From Pseudoalteromonas sp. H71 (GTDB lineage: Bacteria > Pseudomonadota > Gammaproteobacteria > Enterobacterales > Alteromonadaceae): DNA of 41,385 nucleotides. Below are positions 17,170-26,047 of this stretch, one piece after another. Numbering within the stretch: position 1 is the first letter of the stretch; each line of letters starts with the position of its first letter. Made by a program: the position numbers and the translations under genes. The stretch covers positions 30,677-72,061 of the forward strand of contig NZ_LODI01000012.1 in the NCBI RefSeq assembly GCF_001468485.1. The letters run 5' to 3'. The notes below the pieces were generated by a model. The model had not been told where the DNA came from and did not search any database. It saw nothing but the letters and a program-made list of their open reading frames with translations.

Positions 17170-18453
17170 ATGCAATTACATAATTTAAAAGATAACTCAC
17201 AAAAAGTGTCGTTTGTTGAAGCAGTAAAAACAGGACTCGGGCGTAACCAAGGTGTATTTTTTCCTGAATCTTTAGCGCCATTGACTGATGTTGATGCACT
17301 GCTTGATATGGATTTTGTTACGCGTAGCGGCAAAATATTATCGCATTTAATTGGTGATGAGTTGCCAAGTGACACCGTTGCCGCCATGGTTAAAAATGCG
17401 TTCAACTTTCCAGTTAAGTTAGTCGAGGTAGAGGAAAATATCTATTGTTTGGAGCTGTTTCATGGCCCTACGCTTGCCTTTAAAGATTTTGGTGGGCGCT
17501 TTATGGCTGAATGTTTAGCGCAGTTTAACCAAGGCGAGAAGGTTACAATTTTAACCGCAACATCAGGTGATACAGGTGCAGCAGTAGCGCATGCATTTTA
17601 TAATAAGCCAAATATCGATGTGGTTATTCTTTATCCTAAAGGCAAAATTTCGCTGGCTCAACAAAAGCTATTCACTACTTTAGGCGGTAATATTCATTGT
17701 TACGCAGTTGATGGTAGTTTCGATGATTGCCAAGAGCTTGTTAAAAAATCGTTTTTAGATGACGAGGTAAAATCAACACTTGGCCTTAATTCTGCTAACT
17801 CAATCAACATAAGTCGATTAGTAGCGCAAGTGTGTTATTACTTTGAAGCAATTGCGCAACTGCCAAAAGAAAAGCGTGCAACAGCACATATTTCTGTACC
17901 AAGTGGTAACTTTGGTAATGTATGCGCCGCCATGATTGGTGCTGTAATAGGGTTACCAGTAGGAAAGCTAAGTGCAACTACTAACCAGAATGATACAGTT
18001 CCACGTTTTATGCTAGACAAAAACTGGGCACCAAATACAACGCTTGAATCGCTTTCAAATGCGATGGACGTAAGTAAGCCTAACAACTGGCCACGAGTGC
18101 AAACTATGTTGGATAATAACTGGTTTAGTTACGACAACTTTTATTCAATTAGTGTTGACGAACAAAACACTCAAACAGTGATGAAAAATATTCATCAAAC
18201 AGGGTATGTTGCAGAGCCACATACAGCAATTGCATACCAAGGTTTAGTTAATAACCGAGCACCAGGTGCTGCGGGTATCTTTTTAGCAACTGCACATCCG
18301 GCTAAATTTAAAGAAAGCGTGGAAGATATATTAAATATCGAGCTTAATATGCCAAAACCACTAAGTGACGCATTGGCTAAACCATGCCTAGCAAGCGATA
18401 TAAACGCCGATTATGACGCGTTACGCACAGAAATACTGGCTAAGTTAGGTTAA
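17170..18453 (+). CDS. thrC: Threonine synthase
   Basis: A 427-residue PLP enzyme converting O-phosphohomoserine to threonine. The PLP-binding lysine lies in LAFKDFGGRF (about 100-109), and the phosphate-binding stretch TATSGDTGAAVAHAF follows. The length and the N-terminal MQLHNLKD match the E. coli-type ThrC. It ends the thrABC operon, 11 bases after thrB and 17 bases before a strong terminator. Confidence 0.97.
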   Translation: MQLHNLKDNSQKVSFVEAVKTGLGRNQGVFFPESLAPLTDVDALLDMDFVTRSGKILSHLIGDELPSDTVAAMVKNAFNFPVKLVEVEENIYCLELFHGPTLAFKDFGGRFMAECLAQFNQGEKVTILTATSGDTGAAVAHAFYNKPNIDVVILYPKGKISLAQQKLFTTLGGNIHCYAVDGSFDDCQELVKKSFLDDEVKSTLGLNSANSINISRLVAQVCYYFEAIAQLPKEKRATAHISVPSGNFGNVCAAMIGAVIGLPVGKLSATTNQNDTVPRFMLDKNWAPNTTLESLSNAMDVSKPNNWPRVQTMLDNNWFSYDNFYSISVDEQNTQTVMKNIHQTGYVAEPHTAIAYQGLVNNRAPGAAGIFLATAHPAKFKESVEDILNIELNMPKPLSDALAKPCLASDINADYDALRTEILAKLG

Positions 18454-18469
18454 ATAAAAAGCAAAAGTT

Positions 18470-18493
18470 AAAGCGGCTTAGGCCGCTTTTTTT
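18470..18493 (+). terminator. thr operon terminator
   Basis: AAGCGGC (18471-18477) and GCCGCTT (18482-18488) with a short loop, followed by a run of seven T. Confidence 0.92.
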
Positions 18494-18650
18494 GTATGTT
18501 TTAAACCGTGAAACAGCGTTGTCAATTAACTAATTAAATGTAATAAATGAAAAACATTTAAAATAGTTATGTAAGTTATTTAAAAATATCATCTTAAAAG
18601 GACTGTGAAATAGTTTCAATCCCTGATTAAATATCCTCAACTTAAGAACG

Positions 18651-18679
18651 TAGGCAAAGCGCGGTTTTAAGCGTACAAT
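18651..18679 (+). promoter_or_regulatory. Candidate sigma-70 promoter of glyA
   Basis: TAGGCA (18651-18656) and TACAAT (18674-18679) with a 17-base spacer, 43 bases before the glyA ATG. The rest of the 269-base thrC-glyA gap is AT-rich; it holds a minor inverted repeat (18535-18560) and no recognisable riboswitch or PurR box. Confidence 0.6.
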
Positions 18680-18722
18680 ATAGCCTCTAAAAAATACCAT
18701 ACACGTTGCCCAGGAGCCCCCA

Positions 18723-19979
18723 ATGTTAGAACGTAGCATGAATATTTCGGACTTTGATCCAGAGTTATTTGACGCGATGAGTAAAGAAACATCACGTCAA
18801 GAAGAGCACATTGAGTTAATTGCATCTGAAAACTACTGTAGCCCACGCGTACTTGAAGCACAGGGTTCTCAACTTACTAACAAATATGCGGAAGGTTATC
18901 CTGGCAAGCGTTACTACGGTGGCTGTGAGCATGTAGACGTGGTCGAGCAATTAGCGATTGACCGTGCAAACGAATTATTTGGTACTGATTACGCAAACGT
19001 TCAGCCGCATGCTGGCTCGCAAGCAAACGCAGCTGTTTTTCAAGCATTATTAAGCCCGCTAGACACTGTTTTAGGCATGAGCCTAGCGCATGGTGGCCAT
19101 CTAACTCATGGTTCACACGTTAACTTTTCAGGTAAAACGTACAATGCAATTCAGTACGGCCTAAATGAAGAAACGGGTGAAATTGATTACGCACAAGTTG
19201 AAGCGTTAGCACTAGAGCACAAACCAAAAATGATTATTGCAGGTTTTTCTGCTTATTCAGGCATTGTTGATTGGGCTAAGTTCCGTGAAATTGCAGACAA
19301 AGTAGATGCTTATTTATTTGTTGATATGGCGCATGTTGCAGGTTTAATTGCGGCGGGTGTTTACCCAAGCCCTGTACCATATGCACATGTTGTTACTACA
19401 ACAACGCATAAAACATTAGCGGGCCCTCGTGGTGGTTTAATTATTTCTGCATGTGGCGACGAAGCAATCTACAAAAAGCTTAACAGTGCAGTATTCCCTG
19501 GTGGCCAAGGTGGTCCTTTATGTCACGTTATTGCTGCAAAAGCAGTGGCATTTAAAGAAGCTCTTCAACCAGAATTTAAAGAATACCAAACACAAGTTGT
19601 TAAAAATGCGCAAGCAATGGTTAGCGTGCTACAAGAGCGCGGCTATAAAGTTGTTTCTGGTAAAACAGACAATCACCTATTTTTACTTGATTTAATCGAT
19701 AAAGATATCACTGGTAAAGATGCTGATGCAGCGCTTGGCAATGCGAATATTACGGTTAACAAAAACTCAGTACCTAATGATCCGCGTTCTCCTTTTGTAA
19801 CCTCTGGCTTGCGTATTGGTTCTCCTGCAATCACACGTCGTGGTTTTAAAGAGGCAGAATCTAAAGAGCTTGCTGGCTGGATCTGTGATGTACTAGACAA
19901 TATTGCTGATGAATCTGTACAAGCACAAGTAAAAGAAAAAGTGAAAGCTATTTGTGCAAAACTACCTGTTTACGCTTAA
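18723..19979 (+). CDS. glyA: Serine hydroxymethyltransferase
   Basis: A 418-residue PLP enzyme that interconverts serine and glycine while loading one-carbon units on tetrahydrofolate. The PLP lysine is in [15 protein letters not shown]. Other family signatures seen are [28 protein letters not shown] and [12 protein letters not shown]. The start MLERSMNI aligns with the E. coli start, and AGGAG is 6 bases upstream. It has its own promoter and terminator, but lies directly before nrdR, an order common in gammaproteobacteria. Confidence 0.98.
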   Translation: MLERSMNISDFDPELFDAMSKETSRQEEHIELIASENYCSPRVLEAQGSQLTNKYAEGYPGKRYYGGCEHVDVVEQLAIDRANELFGTDYANVQPHAGSQANAAVFQALLSPLDTVLGMSLAHGGHLTHGSHVNFSGKTYNAIQYGLNEETGEIDYAQVEALALEHKPKMIIAGFSAYSGIVDWAKFREIADKVDAYLFVDMAHVAGLIAAGVYPSPVPYAHVVTTTTHKTLAGPRGGLIISACGDEAIYKKLNSAVFPGGQGGPLCHVIAAKAVAFKEALQPEFKEYQTQVVKNAQAMVSVLQERGYKVVSGKTDNHLFLLDLIDKDITGKDADAALGNANITVNKNSVPNDPRSPFVTSGLRIGSPAITRRGFKEAESKELAGWICDVLDNIADESVQAQVKEKVKAICAKLPVYA

Positions 19980-20025
19980 CAAAGTAAAACGGTAATTTAG
20001 ATCACATAAGTAAACATGTTATTAT

Positions 20026-20052
20026 AAAAGCCGCTTTTTAGCGGCTTTTTTG
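20026..20052 (+). terminator. glyA terminator
   Basis: AAAAGCCGC and GCGGCTTTT form a hairpin with a T-run. It lies 25 bases before the nrdR start, so nrdR needs readthrough or a promoter inside this short gap. Confidence 0.9.
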
Positions 20053-20076
20053 TTTTTAAAACGGATACCTTGATTT

Positions 20077-20526
20077 ATGCATTGCCCATTTTGTACAGCA
20101 AAAGACACCAAAGTTATAGATTCGCGCCTTGTTGGCGGTGGTCATCAAGTTCGCCGTCGTCGAGAATGTAACGATTGCCACGAACGTTTTACGACGTTTG
20201 AAGGGGCTGAGCTGGTTATGCCCCGTGTTGTTAAACAAGACGGAAGCCGAGAACCCTTTAATGAAGATAAGTTACTTAATGGCTTAAATCGTGCACTTGA
20301 AAAGCGCCCTGTTAGCACAGAGCAAGTTGATGAAGTGGTAAATATAATTAAATCACAATTACGTGCAACGGGTGAGCGAGAAATTTCGAGCCATTTGGTG
20401 GGAGAATGTATTATGGAGGCGCTTAAAAAACTTGATAAAGTAGCTTATGTAAGGTTTGCGTCTGTGTATCGCTCGTTCGAAGATATACGCGAGTTTGGCG
20501 AAGAAATTGCCCGTTTAGGGGAATAA
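20077..20526 (+). CDS. nrdR: Transcriptional repressor NrdR
   Basis: A 149-residue zinc-finger and ATP-cone protein that represses ribonucleotide reductase genes according to nucleotide status. The zinc ribbon uses C3, C6, C31 and C34, with the basic patch VRRRREC between the pairs. The ATP cone spans about 49-139. The length and motifs match E. coli NrdR exactly. It is cotranscribed with ribD, whose GTG start lies 2 bases after the nrdR stop. No tandem NrdR box was identified here; its targets are expected elsewhere. Confidence 0.98.
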   Translation: MHCPFCTAKDTKVIDSRLVGGGHQVRRRRECNDCHERFTTFEGAELVMPRVVKQDGSREPFNEDKLLNGLNRALEKRPVSTEQVDEVVNIIKSQLRATGEREISSHLVGECIMEALKKLDKVAYVRFASVYRSFEDIREFGEEIARLGE

Positions 20527-20528
20527 TT

Positions 20529-21680
20529 GTGAGCAGCCAAGTCGTATTTACTGAGCATGATAAACTATATATGGCGCGTGCTATTGAGCTTGCTAAAAAA
20601 GGACGATTTACCACAACGCCTAATCCTAATGTTGGCTGTGTACTTGTAAAAGATAATCAAATAATTGGTGAAGGGTTTCATCAATTAGCAGGGCAAGGGC
20701 ATGCCGAGGTAAATGCCCTTGCTGTGGCCGGTGAAAAAGCAAAGGGTGCAACCGCCTATGTAACACTTGAACCTTGTAGTCATTATGGGCGCACGCCGCC
20801 CTGTGCAGAAGGGCTCAAGGCTGCGGGTATTAAAAAGGTGATTGCTGCCATGGTTGATACCAACCCAGAAGTGGCAGGCAAAGGCCTTAAAATACTGAGC
20901 GATGCTGGAATAGAAGTCGCTTATGGATTGCTTGAACAACAGGCTCGCGCATTAAATCTTGGTTTTTTTAAGCGAATGGAGCAAGGGCTTCCTTACGTAA
21001 CCTGCAAATTAGCAGCCAGTATAGACGGTAAAACAGCGCTAAAAAATGGAAAAAGTAAGTGGATCACAGGTCCTGCTGCACGAAAAGATGTGCAGCTATA
21101 CCGCGCTCAAAGCTGTGCCATTTTAACGGGGGCCGATACGGTTCTTGTTGATGATGCAAAACTCAATGTTCGGCAAAGCGAATTACCGTATTCATTACCG
21201 ACCAACTTACCGCTTCGCCAGCCAGTGCGTGTTATAATAGACTCGCAAAATAGGTTAACACCCAACCTTGCGCTATTTAAAATAGCGCACCCAGTAATAA
21301 TTTTTACCACCGAGGTTGATAAATCGACTCTGTGGCCGCATTTTGTTAAGCACATAGCGGTGCGTGAGCAACAGGGTAAGGTTGATTTAACCGATGTATT
21401 ACAAACACTCGCTAAGCATCAATTTAATAATATATGGCTTGAGGCTGGGGCAACCCTTGCGGGGAAAATGACCGAGCTTGATTTAATTGACGAGTATGTT
21501 TTTTATATCGCACCAAAACTGATGGGCTATGATGCTAAAAGTTTAGTAAACTTCCCTGAATTGACGAGTATGCAAGATACTATCGATTTATCCTTTAATG
21601 AGTGTGTGCGTGTTGGTGACGATTTGCGTATCAATGCGTTAAAAAAGCACTCACTAAAATCACTTAACAAAGAAGAGTAG
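20529..21680 (+). CDS. ribD: Bifunctional riboflavin deaminase/reductase
   Basis: A 383-residue enzyme catalysing the deamination and side-chain reduction steps of riboflavin synthesis. The N-terminal deaminase has the zinc site HAEVNAL and PCSHYGRTPPC. The C-terminal reductase begins near residue 155 with YVTCKLAASIDGK and includes LVDDAKL and WLEAGATLAG. The GTG start is supported by AGGGGA upstream, overlapping the end of nrdR. ribE follows 4 bases downstream. Confidence 0.96.
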   Translation: MSSQVVFTEHDKLYMARAIELAKKGRFTTTPNPNVGCVLVKDNQIIGEGFHQLAGQGHAEVNALAVAGEKAKGATAYVTLEPCSHYGRTPPCAEGLKAAGIKKVIAAMVDTNPEVAGKGLKILSDAGIEVAYGLLEQQARALNLGFFKRMEQGLPYVTCKLAASIDGKTALKNGKSKWITGPAARKDVQLYRAQSCAILTGADTVLVDDAKLNVRQSELPYSLPTNLPLRQPVRVIIDSQNRLTPNLALFKIAHPVIIFTTEVDKSTLWPHFVKHIAVREQQGKVDLTDVLQTLAKHQFNNIWLEAGATLAGKMTELDLIDEYVFYIAPKLMGYDAKSLVNFPELTSMQDTIDLSFNECVRVGDDLRINALKKHSLKSLNKEE

Positions 21681-21684
21681 CGCT

Positions 21685-22338
21685 ATGTTTACTGGGATAA
21701 TAGAAGCCACAGGCAAAATTGCTTTATTACAAAAAAAACAAGGCGACTTAGCCATTCGCATTCAAAGCGCCGACCTTGATATGAGTGACGTGAAGCTGGG
21801 CGATAGTATTGCAACAAATGGTGTATGTTTAACCGTAGTTGATAAACATATTGATGGCTTTAGTGCTGATTTATCTAACGAAACAATTCATTTAACTGGT
21901 TTTGCGCATTATTCAATAGGGCAAACGGTTAACCTTGAAAAAGCCATGCAACCGGTTTCGCGTTTAGGTGGGCATTTAGTGTCTGGTCATGTTGATGGTA
22001 TTGCAACCATTGCTGCAATTACACCAAATGCGAGAGCGACTGAATATTGGCTTACAACCGATGAAAGTTTAATGAAATACATACCTTACAAAGGATCGGT
22101 ATGTATTGATGGTATAAGCCTGACAGTTAACGCTGTAGAGGGTAATAAATTTAAATTAACAATTGTGCCGCACACCAGTGGTCAAACAACGATTGCCGAC
22201 TTTAAAGTCGGCACCCAAGTTAATTTAGAGGTCGATCAAATTGCACGTTATTTAGAGCGTCTTATTAAAGGCGCTGAGCAGCCAACCGGCGCAGACATAT
22301 CAATGAGCTTACTCGCAAAAGCGGGCTTTATTAAATAA
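21685..22338 (+). CDS. ribE: Riboflavin synthase, alpha chain
   Basis: A 217-residue lumazine-dismuting enzyme that makes riboflavin from two molecules of 6,7-dimethyl-8-ribityllumazine. It has the two tandem lumazine-binding barrels: [10 protein letters not shown] with [13 protein letters not shown] in the first, and [11 protein letters not shown] with [12 protein letters not shown] in the second. E. coli names this gene ribC/ribE, where it is unlinked; here it lies within the rib cluster. Confidence 0.96.
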   Translation: MFTGIIEATGKIALLQKKQGDLAIRIQSADLDMSDVKLGDSIATNGVCLTVVDKHIDGFSADLSNETIHLTGFAHYSIGQTVNLEKAMQPVSRLGGHLVSGHVDGIATIAAITPNARATEYWLTTDESLMKYIPYKGSVCIDGISLTVNAVEGNKFKLTIVPHTSGQTTIADFKVGTQVNLEVDQIARYLERLIKGAEQPTGADISMSLLAKAGFIK

Positions 22339-22367
22339 CGAAACTGACAACTTACACGAGCGAATTT

Positions 22368-23477
22368 ATGAATTTACACAGCGCACAAGAAATTATAGAC
22401 GACATTAAAGCCGGTAAAATGGTCATTTTAATGGACGACGAAGACAGAGAGAATGAAGGTGATTTAATTATTGCTGCCGAGCATATCAGTGCAGAGGCAA
22501 TTAATTTTATGGCCACTCATGGCCGCGGTTTAATTTGTTTAACGATGACACAAGAGCGTTGTGAACAACTTGATTTGCCTCTAATGGTTAAAAATAACGG
22601 TGCTGCGTTTTCAACTAACTTTACAATGTCGATAGAAGCGTCAAAAGGCGTAACTACAGGTATATCTGCAGCAGATAGGGCACGCACAGTACAAGCTGCA
22701 ATTGCTAAAGGTGCTGTCCCTGGCGATATAGTACAGCCGGGTCATATTTTCCCAATTATGGCGCAGCCAGGCGGGGTGTTAACACGCGCAGGTCATACAG
22801 AAGCAGGGTGTGATTTAGCGCGATTAGCGGGCCTTGAAGCGTCTTCTGTTATTGTTGAAATTTTAAATGCAGATGGCACTATGGCGCGTCGCCCTGATTT
22901 AGAAATTTTTGCCAAAGAGCACGATATAAAAATAGGCACTATTGCTGATTTAATTGAATACCGTAATTTAAACGAAACCACAATTGAAAAAGTAGCTAAG
23001 TGTAAGTTACCGACAGAGCATGGTGAGTTTGATTTAGTAACTTATAAAGATACGATCGACGGTCAGTTACATTACGTACTACTCAAAGGTGAAATTAAAG
23101 CGCAAGAACCAACGTTGGTACGTGTGCATTTGCAAAGTACGTTTAACGATATCTTACTTTCTGATCGAAGTGCGGATAGAAGCTGGGGCTTATCTGATGC
23201 AATGGCATACATTGCTAAAAACGAGGGTGTGCTCGTTATTTTGGGTAAGCAGGAAAGTACTGAAGAGCTTGAAGCAACAGTAAAAGCATTTGCAGCTGCA
23301 GACGCGGGTGAAAATGTTACACCGCGTAAATTTCAAGGAACATCTCGTACCGTTGGTGTAGGCTCACAAATTCTTGCAGACTTAGGTATAGAGCAAATGC
23401 GCTTAATGAGCAGACCAAAAAAATACCATGCACTTTCGGGGTTTCACTTAGAAGTTGTTGATTACATTGAGCCATAA
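22368..23477 (+). CDS. ribB: 3,4-dihydroxy-2-butanone 4-phosphate synthase fused to a degenerate GTP cyclohydrolase II domain
   Basis: A 369-residue two-domain protein. The N-terminal ~205 residues are a complete RibB ([36 protein letters not shown]) that makes the four-carbon riboflavin precursor from ribulose 5-phosphate. The C-terminal ~160 residues have the GTP cyclohydrolase II fold, but where RibA has its three zinc cysteines this protein reads [14 protein letters not shown] with no cysteine, and the EGRG catalytic loop is also absent. That half should therefore be inactive and perhaps structural. Such RibBA-like proteins are known in related gammaproteobacteria. A separate ribA is expected elsewhere in the genome. 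It may be annotated as ribBA. Confidence 0.93.
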   Translation: MNLHSAQEIIDDIKAGKMVILMDDEDRENEGDLIIAAEHISAEAINFMATHGRGLICLTMTQERCEQLDLPLMVKNNGAAFSTNFTMSIEASKGVTTGISAADRARTVQAAIAKGAVPGDIVQPGHIFPIMAQPGGVLTRAGHTEAGCDLARLAGLEASSVIVEILNADGTMARRPDLEIFAKEHDIKIGTIADLIEYRNLNETTIEKVAKCKLPTEHGEFDLVTYKDTIDGQLHYVLLKGEIKAQEPTLVRVHLQSTFNDILLSDRSADRSWGLSDAMAYIAKNEGVLVILGKQESTEELEATVKAFAAADAGENVTPRKFQGTSRTVGVGSQILADLGIEQMRLMSRPKKYHALSGFHLEVVDYIEP

Positions 23478-23518
23478 TAGGCAAACGCTTAAACTAGGCT
23501 ATTTCATTATTATTATGG

Positions 23519-23524
23519 TATGAT
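23519..23524 (+). promoter_or_regulatory. Possible -10 element for ribH-nusB
   Basis: TATGAT lies 55 bases before ribH in the 102-base gap after ribB. The -35 region is poor. A short GCGCA...TGCGC inverted repeat follows at about 23525-23542. No FMN riboswitch is visible. Confidence 0.35.
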
Positions 23525-23579
23525 GCGCAGCAATTTTTGCGCAATCGCAACCGCTTGAACTTATTTTTAGGGTTATCGA

Positions 23580-24044
23580 ATGAAAATTATTGAAGGTAAT
23601 AAGTACGCTCCGGGCAAAAAATTTGCCATTGTCATCTCTCGTTTTAATGACTTTATTGGTAGTAGCCTGCTTGAAGGCGCCGTTGATGAGCTAAAACGTA
23701 CTGGTGGTGTATCTGATGACGATATTACTGTTATTTATGTACCGGGTGCAGTTGAATTACCTTTAGCGGCAAAACGCGTTGCGGCAAAAAAAGAGTATGA
23801 TGCAATCATCGCTTTAGGCGTAGTGATCAGAGGTGGTACACCACACTTTGACCTAGTTGCTGGCGAATCAAACAAAGGTCTTGCGCAAGTATCACTAGAG
23901 TATGATATACCGGTTGCATTTGGCGTATTAACTACTGAAAGCATCGAGCAAGCTATTGAGCGTGCAGGCACCAAAATGGGTAATAAAGGCGGCGAAGCTG
24001 CTTTAGGTGCGCTTGAAATGGTTAATGTGTTAGATAAAATTTAA
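23580..24044 (+). CDS. ribH: 6,7-dimethyl-8-ribityllumazine synthase
   Basis: A 154-residue lumazine synthase that condenses the RibB product with the pyrimidine from the RibD branch; it usually assembles into pentamers or 60-mers. Signatures are [17 protein letters not shown] at the N-terminus, [12 protein letters not shown], and the loop [17 protein letters not shown] with the catalytic His. nusB follows 15 bases downstream. Confidence 0.97.
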   Translation: MKIIEGNKYAPGKKFAIVISRFNDFIGSSLLEGAVDELKRTGGVSDDDITVIYVPGAVELPLAAKRVAAKKEYDAIIALGVVIRGGTPHFDLVAGESNKGLAQVSLEYDIPVAFGVLTTESIEQAIERAGTKMGNKGGEAALGALEMVNVLDKI

Positions 24045-24059
24045 GTTTAAGGAATTTTT

Positions 24060-24470
24060 GTGAAACCAGCAGCAAGGCGTAAAGCACGTATCTTAGCACT
24101 TCAAGCCGTTTATTCTTGGCAGTTAAGCGGCAATGCAATTGCCGATATCGAACAACAAATGTTGATCGAGAACGACGTTACTAAAATTGATGTTGAATAC
24201 TTTAAAGATTTAGCCTCAGGTGTGGCTGTTAATTATAAGCAACTTGATGAAGCAGTATCACCTCATTTAACACGTCCGTTTGATGACTTAGATATGGTTG
24301 AGCGAGCAATTTTACGTTTAAGCAGCTACGAACTTAAGTTTCGTGAAGATGTACCTTATAAAGTTGCTATCAACGAAGGTATTGAGCTGGCCAAAATATT
24401 TGGCGCAGAAGACAGCCATAAATTTGTAAACGGTGTACTTGATAAAGCGGTAAAGCATTTACGCAAGTAG
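24060..24470 (+). CDS. nusB: Transcription antitermination factor NusB
   Basis: A 136-residue all-helical RNA-binding protein that with NusE (S10) binds boxA in rRNA leaders and makes the transcription complex resist Rho. Family features are the N-terminal [20 protein letters not shown] and the C-terminal [16 protein letters not shown] followed by FVNGVLDK. It starts with GTG, and AAGGA lies 6 bases upstream. The same window ends at an rrn boxA (41361-41372), a site of NusB action. A terminator-like hairpin follows before thiL. Confidence 0.97.
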   Translation: MKPAARRKARILALQAVYSWQLSGNAIADIEQQMLIENDVTKIDVEYFKDLASGVAVNYKQLDEAVSPHLTRPFDDLDMVERAILRLSSYELKFREDVPYKVAINEGIELAKIFGAEDSHKFVNGVLDKAVKHLRK

Positions 24471-24480
24471 TAGTACTTTC

Positions 24481-24498
24481 TCTGGTTAAATAATCAGA
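24481..24498 (+). repeat. Hairpin in the nusB-thiL gap
   Basis: TCTGGTT (24481-24487) pairs with AATCAGA (24492-24498) with one G-U, loop AAAT. No T-run follows, so it is not a terminator. It precedes the second, terminator-like hairpin at 24528-24545. Confidence 0.45.
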
Positions 24499-24520
24499 AG
24501 ATTACTTTATATAACCGTTA

Positions 24521-24550
24521 AAAGGAGAGCCGGCATAGGTCGGCTTTTTT
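24521..24550 (+). terminator. Terminator-like hairpin embedded between the Shine-Dalgarno and start of thiL
   Basis: AGCCGGC (24528-24534) pairs with GGTCGGCT (24539-24545, one G-U) around the loop ATAG, followed by six T. It has the form of a Rho-independent terminator after nusB. Its left shoulder is AAAGGAG (24521-24527), the only good Shine-Dalgarno upstream of thiL. The linear distance from that site to the thiL ATG (24555) is 27 bases, but it is 9 bases if the hairpin is formed. Confidence 0.8.
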
Positions 24551-24554
24551 GTGT

Positions 24555-25529
24555 ATGAAGGAATTTGAATTAATTAACCGCTACTTTAAAGGTCGCGGTA
24601 TTTCTCGTCGTGATGTTAACCTAGGCATAGGTGATGATTGCGCGCTTGTCACTGTTCCACAAAACTGCCAACTTGCAGTCACAACTGATACGTTAGTAGA
24701 AGGCGTGCACTTTTTTGAAGATATTTCTCCTCGCGCTTTAGGGCACAGGGCACTCGCTGTAAACCTCAGTGATTTAGCCGCAATGGGGGCTGAGCCTACG
24801 TGGGTATCTGTTGCATTAACATTACCAACTATAGATTCACAGTGGATTGCAGAGTTTACTGAAGGCATGCATGAAATTGCAGAATACTTTAATGTACAAA
24901 TTATTGGGGGTGATACCACGCAGGGACCACTTACCATTACTATTTGTGCAAAAGGTACCGTGCCTGAAGGTAAGGCGTTACGAAGAAGTGGTGCAAAGGT
25001 AGGTGATTGGATTTATGTTACAGGTCCTTTAGGGGATGCTGGGCTTGCTATTGAATCCCGTAAGCAAGACTTTAATATAACCCCAACACATTTAGAGTAC
25101 CTGAATAAGCGTTTTGATTACCCAACACCGCGAGTGGCTGCTGGGCAAGTGCTTAGAGGGCTTGCAACATCTGCGATTGATGTATCAGATGGCTTACTTG
25201 CTGATTTAACACATATTCTTGAAATGTCGCAAGTTAATGCAGAAATAAATATTGAAAGTATCCCTACCTCAGAGGCAATGAAAGCAAGCCTAGATTTTAA
25301 TAAGCAATTACCGTTTATTTTGGGTTACGGCGATGACTACGAATTAATTTTTACTGTTCCAGATAACAACAAAGGTATGCTTGATTTAAAGTTAAACCAG
25401 TATGGTGTTGATATTACCTGCATTGGGCAGATAAAAAGTGGAGACGGTAAGATTGAGCTTTTACACAATGGTGAAATGTTTAGCTTTGAGCAGTATGGCT
25501 TTGAGCATTTTACAAAGGAGCAGGTTTGA
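24555..25529 (+). CDS. thiL: Thiamine-monophosphate kinase
   Basis: A 324-residue PurM-like kinase that phosphorylates thiamine monophosphate to thiamine diphosphate, the cofactor needed by Dxs further along this window. Motifs: GIGDDCALV at the N-terminus (nucleotide/metal binding), NLSDLAAMGAEP, GGDTT and DVSDGLLADL. The ATG at 24555 gives MKEFELINRYF, aligned with the family; the open frame extends back to a TTG at 24549 that lies within the T-run. No Shine-Dalgarno lies at normal distance. The last four bases overlap the pgpA start. Confidence 0.95.
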   Translation: MKEFELINRYFKGRGISRRDVNLGIGDDCALVTVPQNCQLAVTTDTLVEGVHFFEDISPRALGHRALAVNLSDLAAMGAEPTWVSVALTLPTIDSQWIAEFTEGMHEIAEYFNVQIIGGDTTQGPLTITICAKGTVPEGKALRRSGAKVGDWIYVTGPLGDAGLAIESRKQDFNITPTHLEYLNKRFDYPTPRVAAGQVLRGLATSAIDVSDGLLADLTHILEMSQVNAEINIESIPTSEAMKASLDFNKQLPFILGYGDDYELIFTVPDNNKGMLDLKLNQYGVDITCIGQIKSGDGKIELLHNGEMFSFEQYGFEHFTKEQV

Positions 25530-26011
25530 ATAAAAACCGATTATTTAATTTAAAACGCCCGCACCAGTTTTTTGGTTTAGGGTTTGGTACTGGTCTTGCC
25601 CCTAAAGCACCAGGCACATTTGGTACGTTTGCTGCGTTGCCATTTATATTTATAACCATGCATTATCCAATATGGTTGCAAATAGTGTTTGCTGTTGTGA
25701 TCAGTGTGTTTGGTATATGGGCATGTGGTAAAACAGCCGACGATTTGGGTGTGCATGATCATCCCGCTATTGTATGGGATGAAGTCGCTGGCTACTACAT
25801 CACCATGATAGGTGCAGCATTGAATTGGCAAACTTTATTAGTTGGCTTTTTACTGTTCCGCTTTTTTGATATAGCAAAACCGGGCCCGATTCGAATGCTT
25901 GATAAGCGCGTGCATGGTGGTTTTGGTATTATGGCAGATGACGTGCTAGCGGGTATTTTTTCATTGATTTGTTTGCAAGCATTAATAAAAGCAGGTTTAC
26001 TACCGTTTTAA
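25526..26011 (+). CDS. pgpA: Phosphatidylglycerophosphatase A
   Basis: A 161-residue inner-membrane phosphatase that makes phosphatidylglycerol from phosphatidylglycerol phosphate. Visible are the N-terminal GFGTGLAPKAPGTFGTFAAL motif, several hydrophobic segments, and DEVAGYYIT with metal-binding acids. It starts with TTG at 25526, overlapping the thiL stop by four bases; AAGGAG lies 5 bases upstream, which makes this start convincing. It is the last gene of the conserved nrdR-to-pgpA block. Confidence 0.95.
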   Translation: MNKNRLFNLKRPHQFFGLGFGTGLAPKAPGTFGTFAALPFIFITMHYPIWLQIVFAVVISVFGIWACGKTADDLGVHDHPAIVWDEVAGYYITMIGAALNWQTLLVGFLLFRFFDIAKPGPIRMLDKRVHGGFGIMADDVLAGIFSLICLQALIKAGLLPF

Positions 26012-26047
26012 TGTTTATATTTTATTAGTTTAACTAGGTGGCAGCGT

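Noticed and set aside
18494..18722. Possible glycine riboswitch or PurR operator before glyA
   Set aside because: No aptamer core and no good match to the PurR palindrome; a plain sigma-70 promoter explains the region.
23478..23579. Possible FMN riboswitch before ribH, or before ribB at 22339-22367
   Set aside because: The gaps are too short and lack the conserved multi-stem FMN aptamer sequence; only a small inverted repeat and a -10-like box are visible.
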